64,000 bases of DNA from JBDWFY01 sp039976075 (GCA_039976075.1 JBDWFY010000013.1:744001-808000); one strand, 5' to 3'. Counted from the first letter of the stretch, positions 17,858-26,302 are shown. Translations and numbers: made by a program. The notes: generated from the letters alone by a model not told the origin.

Positions 17858-18931
17858 ATGAAAAGAAGAGACTTTCTTAAAACAGGGGCTGTGATGGCAC
17901 CCGTTGCAATGACGACGGCGCTCGCAACACCGGCCATTGCTCAGAGTAAGATCGAGTGGAAACTTCCGACATCGTTTCCGGCAAAAGCGCCGGGTATCGG
18001 TACCAACGTGACCAGCTTTGCCGAACGGGTTGAGGCCATGTCTGATGGCCGTTTGACGATGAAGGTATTCTCCGGCGGTGAGTTGGTACCGCCTTTTGGC
18101 GTTGAGGACGCCGTTCAGCAAGGCACCGCAGAAATCGGTCATTCCACCCCTTATTATTCCGCGTCAAAGAATTCGGCGTTGCATTTCTTCTCCGCCATTC
18201 CGTTTGGCATGAGTGCTGTCGAGCATACTGCGTGGCTACGCTTTGGTGGCGGCCAGGAGCTTTGGGACAAAATTTATGCGGAACGCGGACTAAAGCCGTT
18301 TTACTCCGGAAATTCCGGCGCTCAGGCTGCAGGCTGGTTCAAGGATGAAATTAAATCCGTGTCTGACCTGTCAGGCTTGAACATGCGTATTGCCGGTCTG
18401 GGTGGTGAAGCCATGCGAAAAATCGGCGTAAATGCCGTGCTACTGCCACCTCCGGAAATATTTCCCGCTTTCAAATCGGGCGCAATTGACGCGACAGAAT
18501 GGGTTGGTCCCATGCTTGACCAGGCCTTTGGATTGAACAAAGTTGCCAAATATTGTTATCTGCCCGCGTTTCATGAACCCTCAGCTGCGCTTGAAATCGT
18601 TGTCAATCAGGAAGCATATGACAGCCTTCCCGCTGATCTGCAGGCGGTTATCGCCAACGCGGCGGAAGCGACCTCGGTCGAAATACTTGCCCAGTTTGAC
18701 TATTTCAATGCGGTCGCATTCAAAAAACTGAAAGAGAGCGGCGTTGTGTTTGGTGAGTTTCCGAAAGACGTCGTAGACGCTCTTCGGGAAGCTTCGGCTG
18801 AGGTGATGGTGGAAACAGGCGCTGCAAACCCTGCATTTGTTGAAGTTGAAGAGAGTTACAATGCGTTTTTGGCTCTGGCGAGGGACTATGCAGGTGCCGT
18901 TAAAGCACCGAGCTTCATGCAGCGCTCATAA
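17858..18931 (+). CDS. TRAP transporter substrate-binding protein (DctP type)
   Basis: 357 residues. It starts MKRRDFLKTGAVM, a twin-arginine signal, with cleavage likely after TPAIAQ. The mature protein begins IEWKLPTSFP and contains ATEWVGPMLD, the kind of segment that holds the conserved carboxylate-binding arginine region in this family. It delivers the ligand to the permeases just upstream. TAT-exported binding proteins of this subgroup often bind 2-keto or aromatic acids, but the ligand here is not determined. Confidence 0.92.
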   Translation: MKRRDFLKTGAVMAPVAMTTALATPAIAQSKIEWKLPTSFPAKAPGIGTNVTSFAERVEAMSDGRLTMKVFSGGELVPPFGVEDAVQQGTAEIGHSTPYYSASKNSALHFFSAIPFGMSAVEHTAWLRFGGGQELWDKIYAERGLKPFYSGNSGAQAAGWFKDEIKSVSDLSGLNMRIAGLGGEAMRKIGVNAVLLPPPEIFPAFKSGAIDATEWVGPMLDQAFGLNKVAKYCYLPAFHEPSAALEIVVNQEAYDSLPADLQAVIANAAEATSVEILAQFDYFNAVAFKKLKESGVVFGEFPKDVVDALREASAEVMVETGAANPAFVEVEESYNAFLALARDYAGAVKAPSFMQRS

Positions 18932-18974
18932 AAAGGCACGGTCCGGAAATTGTGCATCTCATTCGCTTAAACCA

Positions 18975-19005
18975 GGTGTTCCACCCATTATTGGCGTGGA
19001 ACACC
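18975..19005. other. Inverted repeat in a convergent intergenic region
   Basis: GGTGTTCCAC (18975-18984) and GTGGAACACC (18996-19005) are perfect ten-base arms with an eleven-base loop. It lies between the ends of the TRAP operon and the metallo-hydrolase gene, so it may stop or protect transcripts from both sides. There is no T run. Confidence 0.5.
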
Positions 19006-19077
19006 CATCCTCCGGCAGAGCGATACAAGTTCGGCACTTTTGTGAATGGCCACCATCGTTCGATCAACGAGCGGACC

Positions 19078-19962
19078 TTATAGCCCGTTGATCGGAACTT
19101 TGAGCATTGGTTTGCCATCTTCGTCTGTTGGAACTTCGCCTGCTCGCATATTCACTTGCAGTGAAGGAATGATGAGTTTTGGCATGGCAAGTTGCGCATC
19201 CCGCTCGGTGCGAAAGCGAATGAATTCATCCCGGGTTTTTCCACCGCCGACGTGAATGTTGTTTGCTTTTTCTTCACCGACCGTTGTTTCCCAGGCAATA
19301 TCGCGCCCGCCCGGCCCGTAATCGTGGCAGATAAACAAACGCATTTCATCGGGAAGGCTCAAAACGCGCTGGATACTGTCATACAGGGCACCGGCATCGC
19401 CCCCCGGGAAGTCAGCCCGTGCTGAACCGCCATCCGGCATGAACAAAGTGTCTCCGGCAAAGGCCGCATCCCCTATCACATGAACCATGCAGGCGGGTGT
19501 GTGGCCCGGTGCGGAGATGGCAAACGCCGTCATATTTCCGATGGAATACGTATCGCCATCTTCAAAAAGGGCGTCGAATTGCGAACCGTCGCGCTGAAAC
19601 TCGGTTCCTTCGTTGAAGATTTTCCCAAAGGTCTCCTGCACATCAATTATCTTTGCACCAACGCCGATCTTGCCTCCCAGCTTTTCCTGGAGATACGGGG
19701 CGGCGGACAAGTGGTCGGCGTGCACGTGCGTTTCGATGATCCATTCAAGACGCAGACCCTCTTCTTTGATGATCGAAATCAGAGCGTCGGCATGCTTGTG
19801 CGTGATGCGCCCTGCAGCGTAGTCAATGTCCATAACGCTATCGATGATGGCGCAGGCGGTAGAGGATGGATCCTTTACGATGTAGGAAATTGTATTGCTG
19901 GCTTCGTCAAAAAATCCGCGGACTTCCGGTTTGATCTCAAGGTTGATCGGATCGTCGGTCAT
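19078..19962 (-). CDS. MBL-fold metallo-hydrolase, Blh/persulfide-dioxygenase-like
   Basis: 294 residues. The metal motif THVHADHLSA, GHTPACMVH, FAGDTLFMPDGG followed by ARADFPGG, and LFICHDYGPGGRD match the Blh/ETHE1-like group, which oxidises glutathione persulfide during sulfide detoxification. The start at 19962 is set by GGAGGA just upstream; an earlier in-frame start at 19995 is less well placed. An inverted repeat at 20026-20048 lies before the gene. ETHE1-like dioxygenases bind one iron, whereas other MBL members bind two zincs, and sequence alone does not settle this. Confidence 0.87.
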   Translation of the reverse strand: MTDDPINLEIKPEVRGFFDEASNTISYIVKDPSSTACAIIDSVMDIDYAAGRITHKHADALISIIKEEGLRLEWIIETHVHADHLSAAPYLQEKLGGKIGVGAKIIDVQETFGKIFNEGTEFQRDGSQFDALFEDGDTYSIGNMTAFAISAPGHTPACMVHVIGDAAFAGDTLFMPDGGSARADFPGGDAGALYDSIQRVLSLPDEMRLFICHDYGPGGRDIAWETTVGEEKANNIHVGGGKTRDEFIRFRTERDAQLAMPKLIIPSLQVNMRAGEVPTDEDGKPMLKVPINGL

Positions 19963-20025
19963 TCGATTCCTCCCTGCATCGGCGGCCTGAACCAAGGTCT
20001 GGGGCAGGCTTCATCCGATATATAG

Positions 20026-20048
20026 ATCGAAACGGTATCTATTTCGAT
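20026..20048. promoter_or_regulatory. Inverted repeat upstream of the metallo-hydrolase gene
   Basis: ATCGAAA at 20026-20032 and TTTCGAT at 20042-20048 are perfect arms spaced by nine bases. They lie about 64 bases before the start of the metallo-hydrolase. The spacing suits a dimeric winged-helix repressor of the ArsR type (BigR regulates such genes in relatives), but no such gene is visible in the window. Confidence 0.45.
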
Positions 20049-20182
20049 ATTACCATTCCTTGGTGTTTCAGCAAAAACGAATGTCAGTGGGTTGATTTTC
20101 CTCTCACGGGTGTTGTGCTGGTCGGGCAGGTCTGAAGGATCACACGGTGTCGGACGTTCGTTTGTGCCTGCGGGTGCAGGCA

Positions 20183-20614
20183 CTACTGGATCGTGATTTC
20201 CACCCGTTGGCTTTCTCCGCTGGAGCCCGGTTGGCGCAGAAAGTACTTCCCGGGTTTAATTGCCAGGAATTCAAACTCCATGGTGCCCGCTTCGTCAAAT
20301 TCGATACTTTCGATACCGAGCGGCCGGATTTCAAGCCCGTTAATGACAATTTCATTGATCCAGATGGCGCGGAAGAAACCGGAACCTTCCAGGGCGAGTT
20401 CAGCCGTTCCATCGGCAGTGATTTCCAGTTCGTAGACGGTGCCTGATTTCAGCGTCAGGGGTGCCTCTGAAATAGGATTACCTGAAGACAGCGTCAGGGC
20501 AGGCAGGTCTTCCTTGTTCGAACTGGACAGGATCCCGGCAAATCCGAATTCGTGTGCTGCCAGGGATGTAATACCCAAACAAGTTGCGGTGATAAAAGCC
20601 AACAGGAGTCTCAT
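20183..20614 (-). CDS. Small secreted protein, cupredoxin-like fold without visible copper ligands
   Basis: 143 residues. The signal peptide is MRLLLAFITATC through SLAAHEF. The remainder is beta-rich, with a cupredoxin-like closing strand GKYFLRQPG followed by a VEITIQ end. A normal type-1 copper site (Cys, two His, Met) is absent, as the mature part has no cysteine after the signal region. It lies about 220 bases upstream of the metallo-hydrolase on the same strand. The function is unknown; a role as a copper-free periplasmic domain is possible. Confidence 0.7.
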   Translation of the reverse strand: MRLLLAFITATCLGITSLAAHEFGFAGILSSSNKEDLPALTLSSGNPISEAPLTLKSGTVYELEITADGTAELALEGSGFFRAIWINEIVINGLEIRPLGIESIEFDEAGTMEFEFLAIKPGKYFLRQPGSSGESQRVEITIQ

Positions 20615-20863
20615 TGATGTCCCTCACATGAAAATTTCGGCTGTGATCGTGGTGTAGTTTTAAAAAAGACTACCCTGATTGAACGGAACTGCGACACAGG
20701 AATAAAGGACAATACCGATTTGTTGACGCCGGCTTTAATGCTTCAATTTTCAGCCGCTGTTTCATCAGTCGGTTGTGACAGGGAATGGGGTGGCAGATGT
20801 GGGGCCAGGCATGCTTGGAACACAGTCTGGTCCCGGAGAATATCCCATCCAATCGGACGGCAG

Positions 20864-21706
20864 TTACACCCGCCAATTCAGCAATCGGCGCTCCAGGATG
20901 CCTATGAGCGTGCTCACCAACACCCCTAATATGGATAGGATCGCAACGCCGACAAACAGTCGCTCAAGATCATAGAGTGAACCCGCTTCCAGAATATAAG
21001 CACCAATGCCGTATTCAGCGCCGAGCATTTCTGCGGCAACAAGCAAGATGATGGCGATTGCGAGACTCACCCTAAGTCCGGACAGAATTCCCGGCATAGC
21101 GCCCGGCAATACGATCTTTCGGACGATCGAAAACCAACTCAACGAAAAACTCTGACCCATTCGGATCAAGGATCGGTCCACATTGTCGACGGCACCGTAG
21201 GTTGCGACGACCGTCGGTGTAAATGTGCCAAATGCAATCAAGGCATATTTGGACGCCTCGTCAATTCCGAACCAGATGACGAAGAGCGGCAGCAGCGCGA
21301 TTTTGGGAATTGGAAATATGGCTGCAACCAGAGGCACTAGGCCGGCGCGAACCAGAGTAAACAGTCCGATCAGTATGCCCACCCCGATGCCAGCTAGAGC
21401 ACCCATCGCCGCACCGACCGCCAAGCGACTGAGAGAGGGCAGCAAATGTTTCCAAAGTAGGCCGCTTTCCCAGAGCGCAACAAATGTTGAAAAAACGTCG
21501 GATGGGCGCGGCAGCGTCAGACTTGTGATCAATCCGCTGCGTGTTGCCAGTTCAATTCCCGCAATGAGAACGATGAAGACGGCTCCGCCGATCCATCTAC
21601 GGGCCTTTGGCGAAAAGCCGCCACCGCGAAACGGAACGGTACGCGCCGAGGAATCAGCCGTTTCTTCACGCACCGATGAGCTCCTCATCTGCAGCGCGGG
21701 CTTCAT
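20864..21706 (-). CDS. ABC transporter permease, SsuC/TauC type
   Basis: 280 residues with about six membrane segments. SLTLPRPSDVFSTFVALWESG, LSRLAVGAAMGALAGIGVGI and the EAA-like RMGQSFSLSWFSIVRKIVLP are typical of Ssu/Tau/Nrt permeases. The gene overlaps the ATPase by about 40 bases if it starts at 21706; an internal ATG at 21688 would shorten the overlap. It works with the ATPase and the binding protein next to it. Confidence 0.92.
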   Translation of the reverse strand: MKPALQMRSSSVREETADSSARTVPFRGGGFSPKARRWIGGAVFIVLIAGIELATRSGLITSLTLPRPSDVFSTFVALWESGLLWKHLLPSLSRLAVGAAMGALAGIGVGILIGLFTLVRAGLVPLVAAIFPIPKIALLPLFVIWFGIDEASKYALIAFGTFTPTVVATYGAVDNVDRSLIRMGQSFSLSWFSIVRKIVLPGAMPGILSGLRVSLAIAIILLVAAEMLGAEYGIGAYILEAGSLYDLERLFVGVAILSILGVLVSTLIGILERRLLNWRV

Positions 21707-22433
21707 CGCGCATCAGCGTCCAGAGGTGCTGCTGCTGTGTTTCCAGTTCGGTGTCACCCAATTCTCTTGTGTTGAGCGGCGTATCTATCGATACAATCTC
21801 CTGAATTCGACCGGGCCGACGCGAAAGCACGACGATAAAGTGCCCCAGGCGAACGGCTTCATGTAGATTGTGCGTGACGTAAACGGCTGTGAACGGCTCC
21901 CGTGACCAAAGGCTGACAAGGTCATCCATGAGGAGTTCCCTTGTCTGGCTATCGAGCGCTGACAAAGGTTCATCCAGCAGAAGAACAGCCGGATTGACGG
22001 CAAGTGCTCTGGCGATGGCGACACGCTGTTTCATGCCACCGGAGAGTTGCTTGGGAAGCGCTTTGCGAAAATCAGACAGTTTGGTACGCGACAGAACATC
22101 GGCGATGATGGCCTCCTTGCGTTCCGAACCCAGATTGTGATCTTCCAGCACCAGGCTGATATTGGCTTCCACGGTGCGCCACGGCAGCAACGCGAAGTCC
22201 TGGAATACATAGGTGAGTGGGTTCAGGCATCCTTCGGGAGGATCTCCAACTTGAAGCACCTGCCCGGCGGAGGGCATTTCCAGACCGCCGATCAGACGCA
22301 GAAGAGTTGACTTGCCGCATCCTGAGGGCCCGACAACACAGACGATTTTTCCGGCCGGAATATCCAGATCAATATTCTGCAACACGGTCATGTCGTCATA
22401 GTTGTGGGCAATGTTTCGCAATTGGAGATGCAT
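21666..22433 (-). CDS. ABC transporter ATP-binding protein, SsuB/TauB type
   Basis: 255 residues. Walker A VGPSGCGKST starts near residue 34, the signature is QLSGGMKQRVAIARAL and Walker B is LLLDEPLSALD. A short length without a TOBE domain is usual for sulfonate, nitrate or aromatic-amine importers. A strong hairpin (22462-22486) separates it from the binding-protein gene upstream. Confidence 0.94.
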   Translation of the reverse strand: MHLQLRNIAHNYDDMTVLQNIDLDIPAGKIVCVVGPSGCGKSTLLRLIGGLEMPSAGQVLQVGDPPEGCLNPLTYVFQDFALLPWRTVEANISLVLEDHNLGSERKEAIIADVLSRTKLSDFRKALPKQLSGGMKQRVAIARALAVNPAVLLLDEPLSALDSQTRELLMDDLVSLWSREPFTAVYVTHNLHEAVRLGHFIVVLSRRPGRIQEIVSIDTPLNTRELGDTELETQQQHLWTLMRDEARAADEELIGA

Positions 22434-22461
22434 GCTGTATCCGCGGCATTAGGAAGAACAG

Positions 22462-22486
22462 GGGCGGGATTGATGAAATCCCGCCC
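22462..22486 (-). other. Strong hairpin between binding-protein and ATPase genes
   Basis: GGGCGGGATT and AATCCCGCCC form a perfect ten-base-pair GC-rich stem with a five-base loop. On the transcribed (minus) strand it follows the binding-protein stop at 22532 and precedes the ATPase start at 22433. There is no T run. This is the same arrangement as at 7098-7131 in an unrelated ABC operon. Confidence 0.75.
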
Positions 22487-22531
22487 ACTTTGATCACCTG
22501 GGCCCGTTTTTGTTGCTTGGACCCATTTCGA

Positions 22532-23557
22532 TTACTTTGTTTCTACATATGACGTGTCGAGCAGAGTATCGATTGTGACGGTGTCCTTAACCAGCTTTTC
22601 TGACTTGAACCAGTCGAGCTGATCCTGAATTGACGCCGTATTCATAGCGGCATTTGGACTTATCCGCATGGCGCCGTTTCTGATACTTGGTGCTGCTTTT
22701 TCGTATGGCCGGTCCGTATAGACGTATTTATGTACCAGTTTGACCATGTCTTCCGCGGCTTCATCGCCAGCCGTTTTGTCGACCAGCGCTGCATTGAAAT
22801 CGGCAGCGCCTTTGGAAAATGCCCGCAGAAATGCCTCGGTGGTTTTCCGTTCCTTGGCTGCGTTGTCAGCAGACGTGAAGACAACGGTGACCTGATAGTC
22901 AGGCAAATAATCAGACACGCTGCCGATGATGTGAACCGCACCACCTTTATCAAGTGGTTTGGCAATGTGGGGAACGATAGCCCATGCGTCGACCTGGCCG
23001 GATTTCATTGCGCCGATGATTGCACCAACTTTCTGTAGTGGCTTGTAGCTGACGCTAATACCTTCCTTACCGGCGATTTTTGAGCCCATATAATGGAACG
23101 AGGACCCAGACTGGGTCATGGCCCAACTTCTGCCGTCCAGCTTGGATGGGTCCGTGATCCCGGCCTTGAATGCAGCGTCGGAGACAATGATTTTTGAACC
23201 ATCGATGCCATCTTCTTCCAGAAGGGCTCCACCCACGATTTTGATCGCGCCCTTCTCGGCGAGGGAAATCAAACCACCGGAGATGGCCGTGACAGCATAA
23301 TCGACATCACCGGAGGCAACGGCTACCGCCATCGGTTGGGCCGCCTGGAAGAATTTGAACGTGACCTCCAGACCTTCTTCCTTGAAATATCCTCGTTCCA
23401 GCGCGACGAAACTCGCCGCGTGACTTGTAAAGCGTAGCGCACCGACATTGACCTTGGTCGTCTCAGCGTATGTCGGTCCGGCGGTCATAATACTGGCGGC
23501 GAGGCCACCGATAGCGCTCAGCAATTTCAAGCTGTGCCGTCTGGTCATGTTTGTCAT
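22532..23557 (-). CDS. ABC transporter substrate-binding protein, SsuA/TauA/NMT1-like
   Basis: 341 residues. It starts MTNMTRRHSLKLLSAIGG, a twin-arginine-like signal with cleavage near TYAE. The mature part has the SsuA pattern: ALERGYFKEEGLEVTFKFF, VASGDVDYAVTAISGGLI and MKSGQVDAWAIVPHIAKPL. It binds a small organic solute (sulfonate, amine, pyrimidine precursor or aromatic acid) in the periplasm. The genes before it on the same strand are the oxidase-II-like protein and an SDR, which suggests oxidation of the imported compound. Confidence 0.92.
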   Translation of the reverse strand: MTNMTRRHSLKLLSAIGGLAASIMTAGPTYAETTKVNVGALRFTSHAASFVALERGYFKEEGLEVTFKFFQAAQPMAVAVASGDVDYAVTAISGGLISLAEKGAIKIVGGALLEEDGIDGSKIIVSDAAFKAGITDPSKLDGRSWAMTQSGSSFHYMGSKIAGKEGISVSYKPLQKVGAIIGAMKSGQVDAWAIVPHIAKPLDKGGAVHIIGSVSDYLPDYQVTVVFTSADNAAKERKTTEAFLRAFSKGAADFNAALVDKTAGDEAAEDMVKLVHKYVYTDRPYEKAAPSIRNGAMRISPNAAMNTASIQDQLDWFKSEKLVKDTVTIDTLLDTSYVETK

Positions 23558-23620
23558 TATCGTCCTTCCTGAAAGCGGTAGTGGTTTGTGATCTATTGTT
23601 ATCTCAGGTTTTCGCTTCCG

Positions 23621-24220
23621 TCATTCTTTAGTCCCTTGATCGGCTTTCTCCGCTTCCAGCCATTTGGCAAATGCAGCCCTTGTCAGAATATGCACTGCAA
23701 AAGACTGGTCTTCTGAGTGTTGACCGCAGCTGGAATCACATTGTGAGCGAAAACTACCTGATTGGGAGGTATCTATCGCGACGGATTCCAATCGGCCTGG
23801 AATTGCGTCGGTTTTGATATTCAAACCTGGAATGATGAATGGATAAATTGTGTCACGAGCGGTCACAGATAGCATAACGCGGACACCTTGGGGCAGGAAC
23901 AGATCAGAGGTTGGCGGCAGTTCTCCAAACACTGATCGGCGTTCAGATGTATTTGATTTCTGAAGCCCCGTATCCGTCAGCTGAAACATCCAGGACCCGT
24001 TGTCCGCCGATGCCTGCACAATCAAGCTCACATTATCCAGTGAAGTGTCGTCAGCCAACAGTTCAAAGGCTTCTCGAGCCGGCCCGGTCAACAGATCAGG
24101 TTGAGCTACGCCATCTTGAGCCAGAGATGGGCCGACCAAGAGCAGTGACACAAACGCTGCTTGGAAGAGGTGGCGGTAGACAGGCATATTCAACATCGAT
24201 GGGTCCGGTATCTGGAGCAT
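23621..24220 (-). CDS. Secreted cytochrome c oxidase subunit II-like protein with degenerate CuA site
   Basis: 199 residues with a signal peptide ending near GPSLAQDG. The second half aligns by eye with the cupredoxin domain of oxidase subunit II: SDLFLPQGVRVMLSVTARD, FIIPGLNIKTDAIPGRLE, then SQCDSSCGQH. The two CuA cysteines (C-x3-C) are kept. The first histidine, normally in a DVIHSF-like segment, is tyrosine (DTIYPF); the second histidine is one residue early, and the methionine is missing. No membrane anchor follows the signal peptide. The start is uncertain (24220, 24196 or 24187; no clear ribosome site). It lies 12 bases after the SDR gene and 63 bases before the binding protein, so it is probably one operon. 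Confidence 0.7.
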   Translation of the reverse strand: MLQIPDPSMLNMPVYRHLFQAAFVSLLLVGPSLAQDGVAQPDLLTGPAREAFELLADDTSLDNVSLIVQASADNGSWMFQLTDTGLQKSNTSERRSVFGELPPTSDLFLPQGVRVMLSVTARDTIYPFIIPGLNIKTDAIPGRLESVAIDTSQSGSFRSQCDSSCGQHSEDQSFAVHILTRAAFAKWLEAEKADQGTKE

Positions 24221-24232
24221 ATTTTACACATA

Positions 24233-24949
24233 TTATCTGTTTGCGATCAGTCGTGAAATGCTGACGCCACCGTCTACCTGGATTGTTTGACCTGAAATGA
24301 ACGATGCATCGTCTGACGTTAGAAAACTGGCTATCTTCGCGATTTCATCCAGCTCTGCAACTCTTTGAATGGGCGCTTCTTTGCACCAGCCGGCGCGTGT
24401 TGAAGGGTCAGGCTGCATTCCACCATCGACCGGGCCGGGCGCGAGGATATTAACCCGAATGCCCTGTCCGCCGAGTTCTGCGGCCATAACGCGGGCCATC
24501 GCTGCAATTCCCGCTTTGGAGGCGGCATACGCTCCTCGGCCCGGAACGCCGATTTGCCCGTGAATTGATGAAAGAAATAAAATACGACCTCCGTGTTCCC
24601 GCATGTGGCGTGCAGCTTCCTGACCGACATGAAGAGAGCCCATTATATTGATGTCCAGATGTTTTTGCATATCGGCAGATGTGATGCTGTCAAACGGAAT
24701 GGCTTGGAGAAAGCCGCAGGCATTGACGCAGACGTCAATGCCGCCAAGCATTTTTGCGGCCGTTGCGAATGCCGCGCTGACTGACTGCCGGTCAGTTACA
24801 TCCATTTCAATGAAAGGCGGTCCGCATACAGGCGCGCAAATGTCCATACACGCAACAGTGTCACCCCGCGCGGTGTGATGATGCATGATGGCCGATCCGA
24901 TGGTGCCTGATCCACCGACAACCACGGTGCGCAGGCGGGCGTGCGTCAA
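24233..24949 (-). CDS. Short-chain dehydrogenase/reductase (SDR)
   Basis: 238 residues. The nucleotide-binding motif GGSGTIGSA, VNACGFLQ (usually NNAG), the catalytic serine in LSSIHGQ, the YAASK tetrad and the C-terminal SGQTIQVDGG define a classical SDR. The start is TTG at 24949, preceded by GGGAG. The first gene of a minus-strand run that continues through the oxidase-II-like protein to the Tau-like ABC importer, it may oxidise an alcohol derived from the imported compound. Confidence 0.9.
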   Translation of the reverse strand: MTHARLRTVVVGGSGTIGSAIMHHHTARGDTVACMDICAPVCGPPFIEMDVTDRQSVSAAFATAAKMLGGIDVCVNACGFLQAIPFDSITSADMQKHLDINIMGSLHVGQEAARHMREHGGRILFLSSIHGQIGVPGRGAYAASKAGIAAMARVMAAELGGQGIRVNILAPGPVDGGMQPDPSTRAGWCKEAPIQRVAELDEIAKIASFLTSDDASFISGQTIQVDGGVSISRLIANR

Positions 24950-25068
24950 TATCTTAGCTCCCTACAGGACGTCCGGGTTTGAACAGCCAATGCCGAGCCG
25001 ACAAGAGCGATGTTTAGCGCGATACGCGTACGGATGTCGTCGTCGACCTCGGCCATTCGGATCAGGTA

Positions 25069-25099
25069 ATTATAAGTACGTACTAATAAAATTAGTCAA
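25069..25099 (-). promoter_or_regulatory. Candidate promoter with two overlapping palindromes
   Basis: On the minus strand TTGACT (25099-25094) and TATAAT (25074-25069) are separated by 19 bases. Within this stretch are ACTAAT-AAA-ATTAGT (25082-25096) and AGTACGTACT (25075-25084). The perfect -10 box faces the SDR gene at 24949, about 110 bases away. A 19-base spacer filled with dyads is typical of promoters controlled by MerR-type activators, or of TetR-type repression. Confidence 0.55.
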
Positions 25100-25195
25100 T
25101 ATGAATTGCGAAAATTAGAGGAAGCGCATCGTAGGGCTCCATAAGTGGACGCTCCTGAACAGAGACCGCACTCTGAGACTTCCATGCAGTGGCCA

Positions 25196-26302
25196 TCAAC
25201 CTGATGGCGAAGCGGCCGGGCCGATAGTCAGGGCAGTCTGTTGAGCCGCGACCAGGGCTCCTTCAATGAGGCCGGGACTTTGTGCGGCGGTTTCTGAACC
25301 TGCGAACCACAACCGTCCCGAACAATGTGGCTGGCGCAGAATTGCCGGACCAACCTCAGGATGGGAAACAGGACCGCTCAGATCGCTTGGAGTCGTGACC
25401 AGTGGGTCAGTTGCCCAATCCTCGATGTGAATGGCCGTCGGCGTAACCTCGCTTCCAAAACACCGTTTCAGTTGCTCCAGAACGTCTTGTGACAGGATGC
25501 CGGCGCGCTGTTTTCTGACCGTATGCGGCCATCCGACAAAACCGAATATTGCAGCAGGCATTCCATTGGCACCACTGTTATCGTGAGTTTCAACGAGCGG
25601 TCCGCTTCGGCTCGCAATCCGGCCGGATAAACCCTTTTCCCGCCAGAATGGTTTGTCATAAACAGCCAGAACTTTCGCATGAGGCGCCATCCAGGTCGGC
25701 ATGCGCTCAAGGGTCTGCTTCAATCCGGCGGAAAAGTCTTCGGGCCATTTGATGGTGTGTGCGGCAATACGAGGTGGCAGCGCAACAATCACTTTTCGAC
25801 TTGATATAGTTGGGGCCTTGTCATCATTCGTATGGACCTTGACGCCGGAATTTTCGATTGAAACCGTGTGCACTTTGCATCCGATCTGTACCGTTCCCCG
25901 GGGCAATCGCCCAAGCAAAGCGTCTATCAGTGCCTGCGGCCCACCTACAAACCGCATGCTCCCGTCCTGGTCTGGCAAAAAGCAGGTCTCTGGTTCTCTG
26001 CCAGGACCTTCGTCAAACACGGAATAGCCTTGCGTGTACTGATCAAACGTTTGCAGGGATAGTTTGTCGACCCAGTGCTTCACCACAGGTTGATATGTCG
26101 GCCAAACCCAGGTTGGCCCCAGATCGCCGAGATATCCGTCTCCGGTTGCATCGAACGCGGATCGAATACGGCCTCCGACGCGATCCCTTGCTTCAAGTAC
26201 CTGCACCCGATGCCCCTGCTCGGTGAGGAGCAACGCAATTGCAAGTCCAGCGAGACCGCCGCCAATTATTGTGATGTCGTTTGTCATTTCAGTTGATGTC
26301 AT
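25196..26302 (-). CDS. FAD-dependent amine-oxidase-family oxidoreductase
   Basis: 368 residues. The dinucleotide motif IIGGGLAGLAIALLLTEQGH is followed by the second FAD motif ARDRVGGRI, and the C-terminus has LWFAGSETAAQSPGLIEGAL, the typical monoamine-oxidase end. It is shorter than most family members (about 430-480). It would oxidise an amine or a related electron-rich substrate in the cytoplasm; no signal peptide is seen. The start could be 26302 or the internal ATG at 26287. A perfect palindrome at 26440-26455 lies upstream. Confidence 0.88.
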   Translation of the reverse strand: MTSTEMTNDITIIGGGLAGLAIALLLTEQGHRVQVLEARDRVGGRIRSAFDATGDGYLGDLGPTWVWPTYQPVVKHWVDKLSLQTFDQYTQGYSVFDEGPGREPETCFLPDQDGSMRFVGGPQALIDALLGRLPRGTVQIGCKVHTVSIENSGVKVHTNDDKAPTISSRKVIVALPPRIAAHTIKWPEDFSAGLKQTLERMPTWMAPHAKVLAVYDKPFWREKGLSGRIASRSGPLVETHDNSGANGMPAAIFGFVGWPHTVRKQRAGILSQDVLEQLKRCFGSEVTPTAIHIEDWATDPLVTTPSDLSGPVSHPEVGPAILRQPHCSGRLWFAGSETAAQSPGLIEGALVAAQQTALTIGPAASPSG

